Part shown: in pieces, positions 32,509-42,055 of the stretch | How the letters are laid out: every line of letters begins with the position of its first letter | Numbering within the stretch: position 1 is the first letter of the stretch | Source of the DNA: Erythrobacter sp. NAP1 | GTDB taxonomy: Bacteria; Pseudomonadota; Alphaproteobacteria; Sphingomonadales; Sphingomonadaceae | Direction of reading: 5' to 3' | NCBI RefSeq assembly: GCF_000152865.1 | Contig: NZ_CH672390.1 | Span: forward strand, 2,583,468-2,647,467 | Length of the DNA: 64,000 nt | Notes under the pieces: generated by a model | What the model saw: the letters and a program-made list of their open reading frames with translations, nothing else | Told to the model about the DNA's origin: nothing | The model's database searches: none | Position numbers and translations under genes: made by a program

Positions 32509-34116
32509 TCAGCGGCGCGCCCTGCGGAGCCGGCCAGTGAGAAACGATCGCTCGGGCGCCTTCAGGACCACGCGATAAAGCACTACTGCATAGAAGACAC
32601 CTGAGCCCGCAATTATCGTCGCGCCTGTGAGCCATTGCCCGTTTGCCAGCATGAGAGCGCCGGGCGCGAGCAGGATCAGCCCCGACATTGCCGAAAGAAG
32701 CACCGGACCGGCGATCGCCTCGCGATAGATCCTTGCCAGAGGCAGCCCGTGAATCGTGTGAAAGACGAAAAGCGCGGCGCCTGCCATGCCAACTCCGCTC
32801 AAAACCAGCGCGCCGACAAGCAAGCCAATCCCGCCCTTCTGCAACCCTAACGCCAAGACACAGATTAGCGCGGCAAGCAGCGACAAGTTGATGCGAACGA
32901 ATACCTTGAAGTGATGCGGCTGTGTCAGCGTGGCGCCTGCGTAATTGGACAGCAGAAACAGCGCCTGAAAAACCGCAAACGCGGCCATGTAGCCAGCAAG
33001 GTCCCGATAATCCGAGCCTACCCATATTGCGAGAAGCAGCGGGGCAAGCGCTGACATGCCCATGAGGATCGGCACCGCCAAAAGCATGTTGAGGCGTAGC
33101 CCAAGAAGGACAAACTCCGCCTGGGCCTCAGGCGAGGCGGAGCCAGGCTCGCGCTCGACCAGCGATCTATCCAGCTTGGCGACATGGGGGAGCACGGCTG
33201 CATTGAGACTGCCCTGCAGCACTTTGATCGCTCGCGGGATGCGCGTTGCAATCTGGTAAGCGGTCAAAGAAACAGGCCCCAGCAGAACCGCGACAAAAAG
33301 GTCAGGCAAGCGGCTAAAGCCCTGACTTGCAAGGTTCGCCGCAAAGACCGGGCGCGACAATCGAGCAATATCGCGAAGATGCCGCCGCAGCTCTTTGCCC
33401 GCGCTCCAGTCTCGCCAGCTGTCCGAGCTGCGCCATGCGACAACCCCGAAGATTGCCACCAAGCAGACGGCAATCGCTTGCTCGATGAGAACAAGCATCG
33501 CCAGATTGGTGGTAAATTGCAGCAGCACCAGCGTTGCCACCGCGAATGCGAGCCGGTCACACAACTCCCAAACCTTGGTGGTCGACAACTCCTGACGCCC
33601 GGCAAAAAATGCCTTGATCGCAAGCGCGGGAAAGCTCGTGATGAGACCGGCCCCCATGATCGAAAGCGCGAGCCGCATTTCTGCCGCGTTTTCATCCGGA
33701 AAGGGAAACACCGTCGCTAGCCCCGTCTGGGCGAAAAGGATGACGGCCGCTGCCACAACACACCCAATCGCGCAGAACAGCGCGAGACCGGCGATCATCA
33801 CCCCTGCGCAGGCCGCCCGGTCGCCCTGCGCGTGATAGCGAGCGAGAAACCGAACGATCGCCCCCTGAAAGCCAAGCTCCGCAAGCCCTGCGAGGCCCAG
33901 AATGTTGAACAATTGAAGGCTGAGCCACATTCCGTAGCGCTCTGGCCCGAGCATCCACAACATGTACGGGACCAGCAACAGCGCGAGCGCCATCGCAGAT
34001 ACCTGCTGTGCAAGGCTGAAAGCCGTGTTTCGCACCAGCCGGCCGTTCGAGCGCGACTCCGCTTGCGCAGCGCGCTGCCTGAATTCTTCAGCATTGGCGG
34101 CGGCACTCGAAGGCAT
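32509..34116 (-). CDS. Wzx-type polysaccharide flippase
   Basis: 535 residues with about 12-14 hydrophobic helices, matching the oligosaccharidyl-lipid/polysaccharide flippase superfamily (MOP). The N-terminal TAFSLAQQVSAMALALLLVPYMLW-type first helix region, the GMWLSLQ segment and the C-terminal helices fit. It would turn undecaprenyl-PP-linked repeat units to the periplasmic face for polymerisation. Length is above the usual 420-500 because of a long central cytoplasmic loop (about 235-330). It diverges from the KpsS-like gene over a 186-base gap with no clear promoter. Confidence 0.88.
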   Translation of the reverse strand: MPSSAAANAEEFRQRAAQAESRSNGRLVRNTAFSLAQQVSAMALALLLVPYMLWMLGPERYGMWLSLQLFNILGLAGLAELGFQGAIVRFLARYHAQGDRAACAGVMIAGLALFCAIGCVVAAAVILFAQTGLATVFPFPDENAAEMRLALSIMGAGLITSFPALAIKAFFAGRQELSTTKVWELCDRLAFAVATLVLLQFTTNLAMLVLIEQAIAVCLVAIFGVVAWRSSDSWRDWSAGKELRRHLRDIARLSRPVFAANLASQGFSRLPDLFVAVLLGPVSLTAYQIATRIPRAIKVLQGSLNAAVLPHVAKLDRSLVEREPGSASPEAQAEFVLLGLRLNMLLAVPILMGMSALAPLLLAIWVGSDYRDLAGYMAAFAVFQALFLLSNYAGATLTQPHHFKVFVRINLSLLAALICVLALGLQKGGIGLLVGALVLSGVGMAGAALFVFHTIHGLPLARIYREAIAGPVLLSAMSGLILLAPGALMLANGQWLTGATIIAGSGVFYAVVLYRVVLKAPERSFLTGRLRRARR

Positions 34117-34302
34117 GTTCGTTGCGATCCTTTCGCCTCAGACAACTCGGCAATGGACCTAGATGAGAGCGCCCTTTGCCAAGCCTTGCGATACCAGAGG
34201 GGCGAGCCGTCACGGTCCGGAGAAAGGTTCGTTCACGACCTATCTACCCCGTTTCTCGCGCCTTGACCTCAGGCTGAGGACCAATTTGCAGGAGCCTTCG
34301 AT

Positions 34303-35712
34303 ATGCACTCGATCATCATCTCGACCCTTGCCGAGTATCAGACCGAATTCTGGGTTCCGGTTGGCAAGGCGCTGGAGGCTAGCGGACACGCGGTGACGTT
34401 TGTCTCGTGTGACACGCGCAGCACGCGGATGCTGGAGGCAGCTGGCCTCGATGTGCTCGAAGCAACGGTGAGCGCGCGTGCCGCCGCCCTGGGCGCAGCT
34501 GACCCGGTATCGGTTTGCGCTGCCCACGGCATCAGCGATCCCGCCCCCCTTATCGCCCATGAGCGCATTGCCTTTGCCGAGCGAAGCACTGCCACTGCCC
34601 TTCGCAAATTGGCAGGAGCGTTGATTGTCGGCGATGCAGCAATCGAAAGGGCCCGCGGTAAGGGCCAGCCCGTGCTTGTCCAAGAGCTTGGCGGATTTGC
34701 CTCGGTGCTCGGACTGCACCACGCGGCACTCAGCGCCAAGATCGACACGATCATGATCGAGCCGAGCTTCTTCAAGGGACGCATGCTGTTTGTCGCGAAC
34801 TCGCTAAACGCCCCGAAGATCGCCGCGAAGGGTAACATCAGTCCGTCCGCAGACCTCGCCGCCTATATCGACAATGCGCTGGCGAGCGGCACGGTGGTTA
34901 TCCCGGCAAAGGATCGGCACCTCTATGCTGGGCCCGGCAGCAAGCTTTTGAAACCACACAATATCAGGCGCTTCGTCGAAAAGGCGCGCGACAAGTACAT
35001 CCTTGGAGCAGAGCAGGAATTCGGCGCGATCGGGCTTCAGCTGCGCAGCCATCTCAAAATGCTTGCTGGCGCTGCCAAGATGCGCGGGCATTACAGCGAT
35101 TTTCGCGAACTTGGCCGGTTCCTGTACTTCCCGCTTCACGTTCCGGGCGATATCGCTCTGACCCTGCGCTCGCCCGAATTTTGCGATCAGATCGCGCTGC
35201 TGGACTACCTGTGCCGGGTCGCGCCGGTGGATCTCGCTATTGCGATCAAGGAGCACCCTGCGATGATTGGCGCAGTGCCTAGCAAGGCTCTGATCGCGCT
35301 CAAGACACAGTACGATCGCTTCGCCATCATCCGTCCGGACGCCAACAATTACGACGTCCTGCGTGCTGCTGAATGCGTAGTGACGATCAACTCGAAGAGC
35401 GGAGCGGAGGCGGGATTGCTTGGAAAGCAGCCCATTGTGCTGGGAGACGCCTTCTATCGCGAGGCGCCTTTTGCACGGACGATCGATCACATCTCTGAGC
35501 TTGGACCTGCGATCGCTCAGCAGATTTCGACGCCGCGCGCCGCAATCTCTGCGGACGAGACACAAAGCTTCTTTGCCACGCTGTGGGAGCGCAGCCTTCC
35601 CGGTGAACTCTATGCGCCGAATCAGGCCAACATTGCCGCATTCACGGATTCGCTGTTGGCGGCGCTCGATCGGCGGAACTCTGAAGATGAAAAGGTCAGG
35701 CTCTCAGCCTGA
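34303..35712 (+). CDS. capsule-biosynthesis GT-B protein (KpsS/Capsule_synth-like)
   Basis: 469 residues, soluble. The N-terminal half begins with a Rossmann strand (IIISTLAEYQTEF). The C-terminal half holds KEHPAM and the VTINSKSGAEAGLLGKQPIVLG block (about residues 363-384), characteristic of KpsS/KpsC-like capsule transferases, including beta-Kdo transferases. A CMP-linked acidic sugar donor is thus possible, which would tie it to the CMP-sugar module; this is inference. It is the first gene of the right-hand plus-strand block. GCAGGAG lies upstream of the ATG. Confidence 0.78.
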   Translation: MHSIIISTLAEYQTEFWVPVGKALEASGHAVTFVSCDTRSTRMLEAAGLDVLEATVSARAAALGAADPVSVCAAHGISDPAPLIAHERIAFAERSTATALRKLAGALIVGDAAIERARGKGQPVLVQELGGFASVLGLHHAALSAKIDTIMIEPSFFKGRMLFVANSLNAPKIAAKGNISPSADLAAYIDNALASGTVVIPAKDRHLYAGPGSKLLKPHNIRRFVEKARDKYILGAEQEFGAIGLQLRSHLKMLAGAAKMRGHYSDFRELGRFLYFPLHVPGDIALTLRSPEFCDQIALLDYLCRVAPVDLAIAIKEHPAMIGAVPSKALIALKTQYDRFAIIRPDANNYDVLRAAECVVTINSKSGAEAGLLGKQPIVLGDAFYREAPFARTIDHISELGPAIAQQISTPRAAISADETQSFFATLWERSLPGELYAPNQANIAAFTDSLLAALDRRNSEDEKVRLSA

Positions 35713-35794
35713 AGCCGTCCGCCACGACGCAGAAGCCTCCATTGTGGTGCTTTCATCTGCAGCCGAGAGCGGTCAGGTGAGATAGCCAGACGTC

Positions 35795-36562
35795 ATGTCC
35801 AACGACATCGAAACGCTCGTCTCGATCATAACCCCCGCTTACAAGGCTGAGCGGGTGATTGGCGCTGCAATCGGTTCGGTGCAGTCGCAAACACACGAAA
35901 ACTGGGAAATGCTGATCGCGGAAGATTGCGGTCCGGATAACACGCGCCAGTGTGTGCGCGCTTTTGCCAGCATGGACAGGCGCGTAAAGTTGATCGAACC
36001 TGATCGCAATGGAGGGCCAGCCGCAGCGCGCAACCATGCTCTGGCCCACGCAAAAGGACGGTGGATCGCTTTTCTCGACAGCGACGATATGTGGCTGCCC
36101 CTGAAGCTTGAAAGACAGCTCGAATTCCACCGCTCTCAGCCCGATGCGGTGCTTAGCTACACGGGATTCAGGCGGGTATCGGACGACGCTTCGCGGACAG
36201 GGTCCTACATTTCCGTGCCCGGTCGGCTGACTTATCGCGGGCTTCTCGGCAACACGGCGATCGCGACGTCGAGCGTGCTGGTCGACAGGGCGCTTTCGGG
36301 TCAATTTGCGATGCGGCACACCTACTATGACGACTTTGCCTGCTGGCTGTCGCTACTCAAGAAAGGCGGCATGGCGGTTGGCCTTGATGAAGACCTGATG
36401 CGTTACCGTGTAATGGATGCCTCGGTCAGCCGCGACAAGCGCAAGAGCGCAGCCCAGGTCTGGCGTGCCTACCGAGAGATCGAGCAATTGGGGCCGCTGA
36501 TCAGCGCCTGGTACTTCTCACAATACGCGGCGCGCGCGCTGCACAAATACAGGCAGTTCTGA
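35795..36562 (+). CDS. family 2 glycosyltransferase
   Basis: 255 residues, GT-A fold. [11 protein letters not shown] opens the nucleotide-binding domain. The [12 protein letters not shown] block precedes the metal-binding DSDD at residues 95-98. The C-terminal [15 protein letters not shown] block holds the presumed catalytic Asp region. It adds one sugar to the growing lipid-linked unit on the cytoplasmic side. It is one of few clear glycosyltransferases in the locus, so either the repeat is small or others lie elsewhere. The gap of 82 bases before it holds nothing clear. Confidence 0.93.
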   Translation: MSNDIETLVSIITPAYKAERVIGAAIGSVQSQTHENWEMLIAEDCGPDNTRQCVRAFASMDRRVKLIEPDRNGGPAAARNHALAHAKGRWIAFLDSDDMWLPLKLERQLEFHRSQPDAVLSYTGFRRVSDDASRTGSYISVPGRLTYRGLLGNTAIATSSVLVDRALSGQFAMRHTYYDDFACWLSLLKKGGMAVGLDEDLMRYRVMDASVSRDKRKSAAQVWRAYREIEQLGPLISAWYFSQYAARALHKYRQF

Positions 36563-36674
36563 GGGCGGCGGGCCTCTCAAACTGCCTCTGATCTGGTGCC
36601 AATTCGCGTGGACCGGCGTCAAGGCAGTGAGCACATTCGCCTTTCGAAACAGTCCATCGATGAGGGAGGCTCCC

Positions 36675-37670
36675 ATGTCACAAAGGTCTTATGGACGCCG
36701 CCGCGTACTGGTCACAGGAGGGGCTGGATTTCTCGGCTCGCATCTTATCGACCGGCTTCTCGCTCGCGGAGACGAAGTGTTGTGCGTCGACAATCTGTTC
36801 ACCGGCGACAAGAGCAACATCGATCACCTTGCCGGAAATCCGCGCTTCGAATTCATGCGCCATGACGTGTGCTTCCCACTTTTCGTCGAGGTGGACGCGA
36901 TCTTCAATCTCGCCTGCCCGGCATCGCCGATTCACTACCAGCACGATCCTGTTCAGACGACCAAGACAAGCGTTCACGGTGCGATCAACATGTTGGGTCT
37001 CGCGAAACGCCTGAAAGTCCCGATTTTTCAGGCCTCGACGAGCGAGGTCTACGGCGATCCCTCGATCCATCCCCAACCCGAAGCCTATTGGGGCAACGTC
37101 AATCCGATCGGCCCGCGATCCTGCTATGACGAGGGCAAGAGATGCGCGGAGACCCTTTTCTTCGACTATCGCCGCCAACACGCGATCAACACGAAAGTCG
37201 CGCGAATATTCAACACGTATGGCCCTCGAATGCACGCAAGCGATGGCCGGGTCGTGTCAAACTTTATCGTTCAGGCCCTACGCGGAGAGGACATTACGAT
37301 CTTCGGAGACGGATCTCAGACGCGCAGCTTTTGCTTCTGTGATGACCTGATCGAAGCAATTTTGCGACTGATGGACACCGGCCCCGATGTCTCCGGTCCA
37401 ATCAACATCGGCAACCCTTGCGAGTTCACGATCAGGGAGCTTGCCGAACTGGTCCTCTCCAAAGTGGACGGTCCGTCACGCCTTGTGACACAACCGCTGC
37501 CGCAGGACGATCCGCTCCAGAGAAAGCCTGACATCACTCAGGCTCGGCAGCTCCTTGATTGGGAGCCAAAGGTCGAGCTTGATGAAGGGCTGGATCGCAC
37601 CATCGCTTACTTCCGCAAAGTCGTGGGCGAGGACGCGCCTGCCATGGCACAGGAAGTTTGCGTGGTGTAG
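36675..37670 (+). CDS. UDP-glucuronate decarboxylase (UDP-xylose synthase)
   Basis: 331-residue extended SDR that oxidises and decarboxylates UDP-glucuronate to UDP-xylose. GGAGFLG is at residues 15-21, STSEVYGDP at 121-129, Y151/K155 are in SCYDEGKR, and the family signature [13 protein letters not shown] lies near the C-terminus. ATG 36675 follows GAGGGAGG and is better than GTG 36627 or ATG 36660 in the same frame. The gene product pairs with the following 4-epimerase, since both use UDP-glucuronate. UDP-glucose dehydrogenase is not encoded in this window. Confidence 0.92.
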   Translation: MSQRSYGRRRVLVTGGAGFLGSHLIDRLLARGDEVLCVDNLFTGDKSNIDHLAGNPRFEFMRHDVCFPLFVEVDAIFNLACPASPIHYQHDPVQTTKTSVHGAINMLGLAKRLKVPIFQASTSEVYGDPSIHPQPEAYWGNVNPIGPRSCYDEGKRCAETLFFDYRRQHAINTKVARIFNTYGPRMHASDGRVVSNFIVQALRGEDITIFGDGSQTRSFCFCDDLIEAILRLMDTGPDVSGPINIGNPCEFTIRELAELVLSKVDGPSRLVTQPLPQDDPLQRKPDITQARQLLDWEPKVELDEGLDRTIAYFRKVVGEDAPAMAQEVCVV

Positions 37671-37700
37671 ACGCTTGGTCCTCAAGGGGGCTTTGCTGCC

Positions 37701-38714
37701 ATGCGCACTGTACTCATTACCGGTTCGGCCGGCTTCATCGGCTACCATCTCGCCCAGCTTCTGCTCGACGAAGGCTTTCGGGTGGTCGGCTATGATGGGA
37801 TGACCGATTACTACGAAGTGGCCCTTAAAGAGCGGCGGCACCAGATGCTGCTTCAGAATGCAAACTTCTCATGCAAGGTCGGAATGCTCGAAGATTTCGA
37901 GGCGCTGCATTCGCTGGCCATGGATGCAAAACCCGATGCGATTATCCACCTCGCGGCACAGGCGGGCGTGCGATACAGCCTCGAAAATCCCCGCGCTTAT
38001 GTCGATGCCAATCTGGTTGGCGCCTTCAACGTAATGGAATGCGCGCGCGAGCTGGGCGTCGATCACCTGATGATGGCCTCGACCAGCTCCGTCTATGGCG
38101 CAAACGAGGACATGCCTTTCGCTGAGCGGGAGAAAACCGACCACCCCCTGACGCTCTACGCAGCGACCAAAAAGGCCAATGAGGCGATGGCGCATTCCTA
38201 TGCGCATTTGTGGAACCTGCCGACGACAATGTTCCGCTTCTTCACGGTCTACGGTCCATGGGGGAGGCCCGACATGGCTCTGTTCAAGTTCACGCGCGGG
38301 ATCCTCGAAGGCAAGCCGATCGACATCTACAACGAAGGGGAGATGTACCGCGACTTCACCTACGTAACCGATCTGGTGCGCGGTATTCGGCTGCTGCTTG
38401 ATCAGCCACCGGTGCGCCCTGACAGTCGTGACGACATAACTGAGTGGGACTCGCTCTCACCTGCAGCGCCGTGGCGCGTCGCGAATATCGGCAATTCCGA
38501 CAAGGTGCGGCTGATGGATTTCGTCGAAGCGATTGAGGCCGAATGCGGGTGCAAAGCGGTGAAGAACTTCATGCCTATGCAAAAGGGCGACGTCCCCGCC
38601 ACCTGGGCGGACGCGAGATTGCTCAAAGAGCTTACGGGATACGCGCCGGAGACGGATATCCGCACCGGCGTGAAGCACTTCGTCGCGTGGTATCGCGACT
38701 ATTACCAGGTTTGA
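37701..38714 (+). CDS. UDP-glucuronate 4-epimerase
   Basis: 337-residue extended SDR interconverting UDP-glucuronate and UDP-galacturonate. TGSAGFIG is at residues 7-14, the S/T-rich catalytic strand is at 127-130 (STSSVYG), and Y153/K157 are in YAATKKANE. The RFFTVYGPWGRPDMA block is the signature that separates this group from UDP-glucose 4-epimerases. It is the last gene of the polysaccharide locus and ends ten bases from a convergent unrelated gene. Confidence 0.9.
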   Translation: MRTVLITGSAGFIGYHLAQLLLDEGFRVVGYDGMTDYYEVALKERRHQMLLQNANFSCKVGMLEDFEALHSLAMDAKPDAIIHLAAQAGVRYSLENPRAYVDANLVGAFNVMECARELGVDHLMMASTSSVYGANEDMPFAEREKTDHPLTLYAATKKANEAMAHSYAHLWNLPTTMFRFFTVYGPWGRPDMALFKFTRGILEGKPIDIYNEGEMYRDFTYVTDLVRGIRLLLDQPPVRPDSRDDITEWDSLSPAAPWRVANIGNSDKVRLMDFVEAIEAECGCKAVKNFMPMQKGDVPATWADARLLKELTGYAPETDIRTGVKHFVAWYRDYYQV

Positions 38715-38724
38715 AAGGTCGAGC

Positions 38725-39342
38725 TTACTGGCCCGGCCCTTCGGTTTCGGGCTCAGGGCCGGTCGTTTGCGTAGTGGTCGCAGGAAGCTCATCTTCGCCC
38801 GGCAAAGGAGCGCTGCGTTCACGCTCCAACCGCTCGAGATATTCGCGTTCGATCTGCTCGACGCGTTCCTGCATTTCAGCTGCGTCTTCGTCGATGGTCG
38901 ACAGGCGTTCCTGGCGCGCTTCCTCGATCAGCTGGCTGAAGCGCACGGCATCGCCCTGATCACGCTCGGCATAAGCGACGTCGATCATCGCCTGCGTGCA
39001 GCCAGTGATGCCGCCCGCGCCCGCTGGGCTGCATGACATCGTGCCGAACTCGCCAATATAGCGGATGCTCTCGACCTTCTCGGTCCAGGCTGTGCCTTCG
39101 GGCGAGTTGCTCTGGCGAAGGTTGGAGGGAATGCGATATCGATCTGCTTCGACGAGGATTTCGCAAACGACGATCTCGTTTGCGTCGGTCGGCTCAGGGC
39201 ATTCGTCTTCGCTGTAGGCGATGACCATATTGACCCGCTCCTGACCCGGAGGCGGCGCCATATCGTCCTGCGCGGCGGCAGGGGTGGCGATGGCGAAAGC
39301 TGCGAGAGAAGCTGCAAGCGCAAGACGGTCAAGCGTAGCCAT
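38725..39342 (-). CDS. uncharacterised secreted protein
   Basis: 205 residues. Sec signal peptide with predicted cleavage after APAAA-type residues near 24. The mature part has four cysteines in two pairs (about residues 48, 60, 104 and 115), a charged helical stretch (about 135-175) and a Pro/Thr/Glu-rich tail. I do not recognise the family; it looks like the small conserved periplasmic proteins common in Erythrobacteraceae. It is not obviously linked to the adjoining polysaccharide genes, which run the other way. The 106-base gap upstream holds only a weak CACCG/CGGTG hairpin. Confidence 0.7.
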   Translation of the reverse strand: MATLDRLALAASLAAFAIATPAAAQDDMAPPPGQERVNMVIAYSEDECPEPTDANEIVVCEILVEADRYRIPSNLRQSNSPEGTAWTEKVESIRYIGEFGTMSCSPAGAGGITGCTQAMIDVAYAERDQGDAVRFSQLIEEARQERLSTIDEDAAEMQERVEQIEREYLERLERERSAPLPGEDELPATTTQTTGPEPETEGPGQ

Positions 39343-39448
39343 GGTCTTTCCTTATCTGGCGCAACCCGGGATGGGCGCAAACCTTCATATCTTCACCGCT
39401 AGATAGCACTCGGTGAACCGGTACTGAAGCTCTAGCGTTTTCAAATAA

Positions 39449-39973
39449 TCAAACGCGCTCGCTGACCTTGATCGCGATGCGGCATCCGAGTTTGATCGCG
39501 CCGGAGAGCAGCGGATAGGCGGGCGCTTTCTCCGCGCCGTTGGCGAGCGCTGCATCGCGGTGTTCGCGCTCGTCCTCGCGAAACTCCTCGATCATTTCGG
39601 CAAGCTCCGGATCGGTGTTCGTTTCCGCGAGGCGGTCGAGCTGCTCGGAATAGTGCTTGTCGATCTCTTCCTCGACTGCGGCGGTGCAAGCCATGGCTGC
39701 TTCGGGACCAAGCAGCGCGGTCCCAGCACCCAGCGCATAGCCGGCGACCGACCAGAAAGGTTGCAGCGCCGTCGGACGAATGCCGCGTTTGGCGAGCATT
39801 TCGTCAAAACGGGCGCGGTGGCCTTCTTCCTGTTCAGCCATGTGGCGGATTTCTGCCGAATGAGGCCCACGGTCACCCATCACGGCGAGCTGACCTTCGT
39901 AGATGCGCGTTGCGCCAAACTCTCCAGCCTGGTCGACGCGGATCATTCGGTGAAGTTCGGCCTTGTCCATCAA
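39449..39973 (-). CDS. coq7: Coq7-type demethoxyubiquinone hydroxylase
   Basis: 174 residues. Di-iron monooxygenase that hydroxylates the benzoquinone ring in late ubiquinone synthesis, as a peripheral inner-membrane protein. Iron ligands are visible: E18 (QAGEFGA), E49-x2-H52 (EQEEGH), a glutamate in the EEEIDKHY helix near 101-103, and E135-x2-H138 (EDEREH). The Gly-rich central helices are membrane-associating. It is last in the minus-strand run after dsbB, 26 bases downstream of it. Confidence 0.94.
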   Translation of the reverse strand: MMDKAELHRMIRVDQAGEFGATRIYEGQLAVMGDRGPHSAEIRHMAEQEEGHRARFDEMLAKRGIRPTALQPFWSVAGYALGAGTALLGPEAAMACTAAVEEEIDKHYSEQLDRLAETNTDPELAEMIEEFREDEREHRDAALANGAEKAPAYPLLSGAIKLGCRIAIKVSERV

Positions 39974-39999
39974 TCGCTCCCGAAAAAATCGCTTTGTTT

Positions 40000-40452
40000 C
40001 TACTTCTTATACGCAGCCAGCGCGAGAATTGTTGCACCGCCGATGCCGGAAATGAGGAAGTTCCAGCCTGCGAGCGAAATGCCGAACAGGTCCCAAGGGG
40101 CAACATCGCATCGCACGATCGGCGCTGCATTGACGTCCATCACGTCAATCGAGCTCGGCAAGGAAGAGCATCCCGTGATGCCTTCCCACCACCCATATTC
40201 GACGCCTGCGTGAAACCCGCCGATCAGGCCCGAGGTGATGATCGCAAGCCCTGCAAGTGCCGCCCAGACGCGGTGCGGGACCATGATGTAGGATACGATC
40301 GCGAGGCCAACAGCAGCGAAGTGCGGGTATCGCTGCCACCAGCACATTTCGCACGGATAAAGGTCAAAGCCGTACTGCGCGATATAGGCTCCGCCCAGCA
40401 AAGCCGCCGGGATTGCCATCGCTAGCGCACGCGCCTGATCCAAACCATTCAT
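40000..40452 (-). CDS. dsbB: DsbB-family disulfide bond formation protein
   Basis: 150 residues with four hydrophobic helices. The first periplasmic loop has the redox pair C34-EM-C37 and the second has C95 and C115, the four cysteines needed to pass electrons from DsbA to quinone. Its place beside the ubiquinone hydroxylase gene coq7 fits its use of quinone. No dsbA is in the window. The start is ATG 40452, 33 bases after ctpA. Confidence 0.9.
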   Translation of the reverse strand: MNGLDQARALAMAIPAALLGGAYIAQYGFDLYPCEMCWWQRYPHFAAVGLAIVSYIMVPHRVWAALAGLAIITSGLIGGFHAGVEYGWWEGITGCSSLPSSIDVMDVNAAPIVRCDVAPWDLFGISLAGWNFLISGIGGATILALAAYKK

Positions 40453-40485
40453 GCCGAGGCCCTTAGGCGGCGAGCGCGTTCCTGA

Positions 40486-41889
40486 CTAGGGGCGCTTCAT
40501 CGCAGGAGCAGGACGCAGCGCCACCGAACTGGCGGTGGTGCGGCGCAGGGTTTCGAGCGCATAATGCAGCTGGAAGTCCTCTACACCCTGCTCTTCAAGC
40601 TGTTCGGAGGTCAGCTGGAAGCGCGGATCATCGATCCGGTCGTCTTCCATTTCTTCGTCAGCAATGCCCAGCTCGTTGATCAGGTGGCCGCGCAGATCGG
40701 ATTCGCGCGTCTGATAGCGTTCGCGTAGCGCATAATCCGGATCGGAAAGCTGCGGCACCCGAATATCGGGCGCGATGCCGCCTTCCTGAACCGACTTGCC
40801 GTTCGGCGTGAAATAGCGAGCAGTGGTCAGCTTGAGCGCCGAGTCCGGACCGAGCGGCAGAAGCGACTGGACCGAACCCTTGCCGAAGCTGCGCTGGCCC
40901 ATGATCAGCGCGCGTCCGTGATCCTGCAGCGCGCCCGCCACGATTTCGCTTGCCGAGGCAGAGCCTGCGTCGATCAGAACGATCATCGGCACGTCCTTCG
41001 CGATCTGGCCCATAAAGATCTGTGCCTGATCGCGGCTCATCCGGCGGCGTAGATAGTAATTAATGTCGTCGGCTTCGAACTGGAACGTCTCGCCCCACGA
41101 ACGCCCACGCTGCGAGACAATCTGGCCTTCATCGATGAAGAGATCGGTCAGCGCGACGGCTTCGTCGAGGCTGCCACCGGGGTTTGAACGCAGGTCAAGC
41201 ACGAGACCGCTCATCCGGCCCGTCGCTTCGGTCTGAAGCGATTGCCAGGCCTCGAAAACGTCGCGACCGACATCGGCGGAAAATTCGTTGACTGAGATCA
41301 GGCCGATATTGCCTGCCTGAAGCTCGTAAGTGACCGGCTCGAGCTCGATCACGCCGCGGGTCACGTCGACTTCGAACGGCTCGTCGCGGCCTGGGCGGAA
41401 GATAGTAAGCTGGATCGAAGTGCCGGCTTTGCCGCGCATACGGGCGACTGCATCGTCGAGATCGCCGCCATAGATGAGATCACCGTCAAGGTGGGTGATG
41501 AAGTCGCCCGCCTTGATGCCCATCTGGTCTGCGGGGCTGCCCTTGAACGGCGAAATGACCTTCACCGCGCCGTCTTCGAGGATCACCGAAAGGCCAAGCC
41601 CCGAATAATTGCCGTCGATCAGCGTGTTGAGACGCTCAAGATCGCTTCCATCGAGATAGGCGCTGTGCGGATCGAGCGCTGCGAGCATTCCATCGATCGC
41701 GCCGCGAACGAGCACTTCGTCCTCCACCGGCTCTACATAGTTGGCCTGCACGCGCTGCATGATCGTGAATATCTTGGCGATTTCGGTTCCTGCGCGGGCA
41801 TCGACCTGCGCCATGGTGGCCGTGGTGGCGGGAACAAGCGCAACAGCGGTGACAAGCGCGGCGCTACGAAGCAGAGCGGCAATTTTCAT
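40486..41889 (-). CDS. ctpA: S41-family C-terminal processing protease (CtpA)
   Basis: 467-residue periplasmic serine protease. Signal peptide (residues 1-28), PDZ domain (about 90-165) and S41 catalytic domain: substrate loop LDLRSNPGGSLDEA (232-245), catalytic serine in GSASASE (about 312) and lysine K337 in SFGKGSVQ. The C-terminal 100 residues are a polar extension usual in alphaproteobacteria. It degrades or trims envelope proteins, often cell-wall hydrolases, and the adjacent EnvC-like gene fits that theme. The frame extends to 41937, but ATG 41889 gives a proper signal peptide. Confidence 0.93.
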   Translation of the reverse strand: MKIAALLRSAALVTAVALVPATTATMAQVDARAGTEIAKIFTIMQRVQANYVEPVEDEVLVRGAIDGMLAALDPHSAYLDGSDLERLNTLIDGNYSGLGLSVILEDGAVKVISPFKGSPADQMGIKAGDFITHLDGDLIYGGDLDDAVARMRGKAGTSIQLTIFRPGRDEPFEVDVTRGVIELEPVTYELQAGNIGLISVNEFSADVGRDVFEAWQSLQTEATGRMSGLVLDLRSNPGGSLDEAVALTDLFIDEGQIVSQRGRSWGETFQFEADDINYYLRRRMSRDQAQIFMGQIAKDVPMIVLIDAGSASASEIVAGALQDHGRALIMGQRSFGKGSVQSLLPLGPDSALKLTTARYFTPNGKSVQEGGIAPDIRVPQLSDPDYALRERYQTRESDLRGHLINELGIADEEMEDDRIDDPRFQLTSEQLEEQGVEDFQLHYALETLRRTTASSVALRPAPAMKRP

Positions 41890-42015
41890 GTGAGTGGAGG
41901 GCTCCTTTCGAATATTAACGTATAGGCAAGCGCGCATTAACGCCAGATAACATCGACGAGCGTTATGCTGCGTCCCGCGACGGGGCAGTCAGCCATAGTG
42001 AAGTTACGTGCAGCG

Positions 42016-42040
42016 CTGCGAGAGTGACGCATACTCGCAG
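42016..42040. other. inverted repeat between envC-like and ctpA genes
   Basis: CTGCGAG (42016-42022) and CTCGCAG (42034-42040) form a perfect 7-bp stem with an 11-base loop in the 166-base gap. No T-run follows on either strand. It could be an attenuating or mRNA-processing hairpin in a long operon. Confidence 0.25.
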
Positions 42041-42055
42041 CCATTGGCGGCGCGA

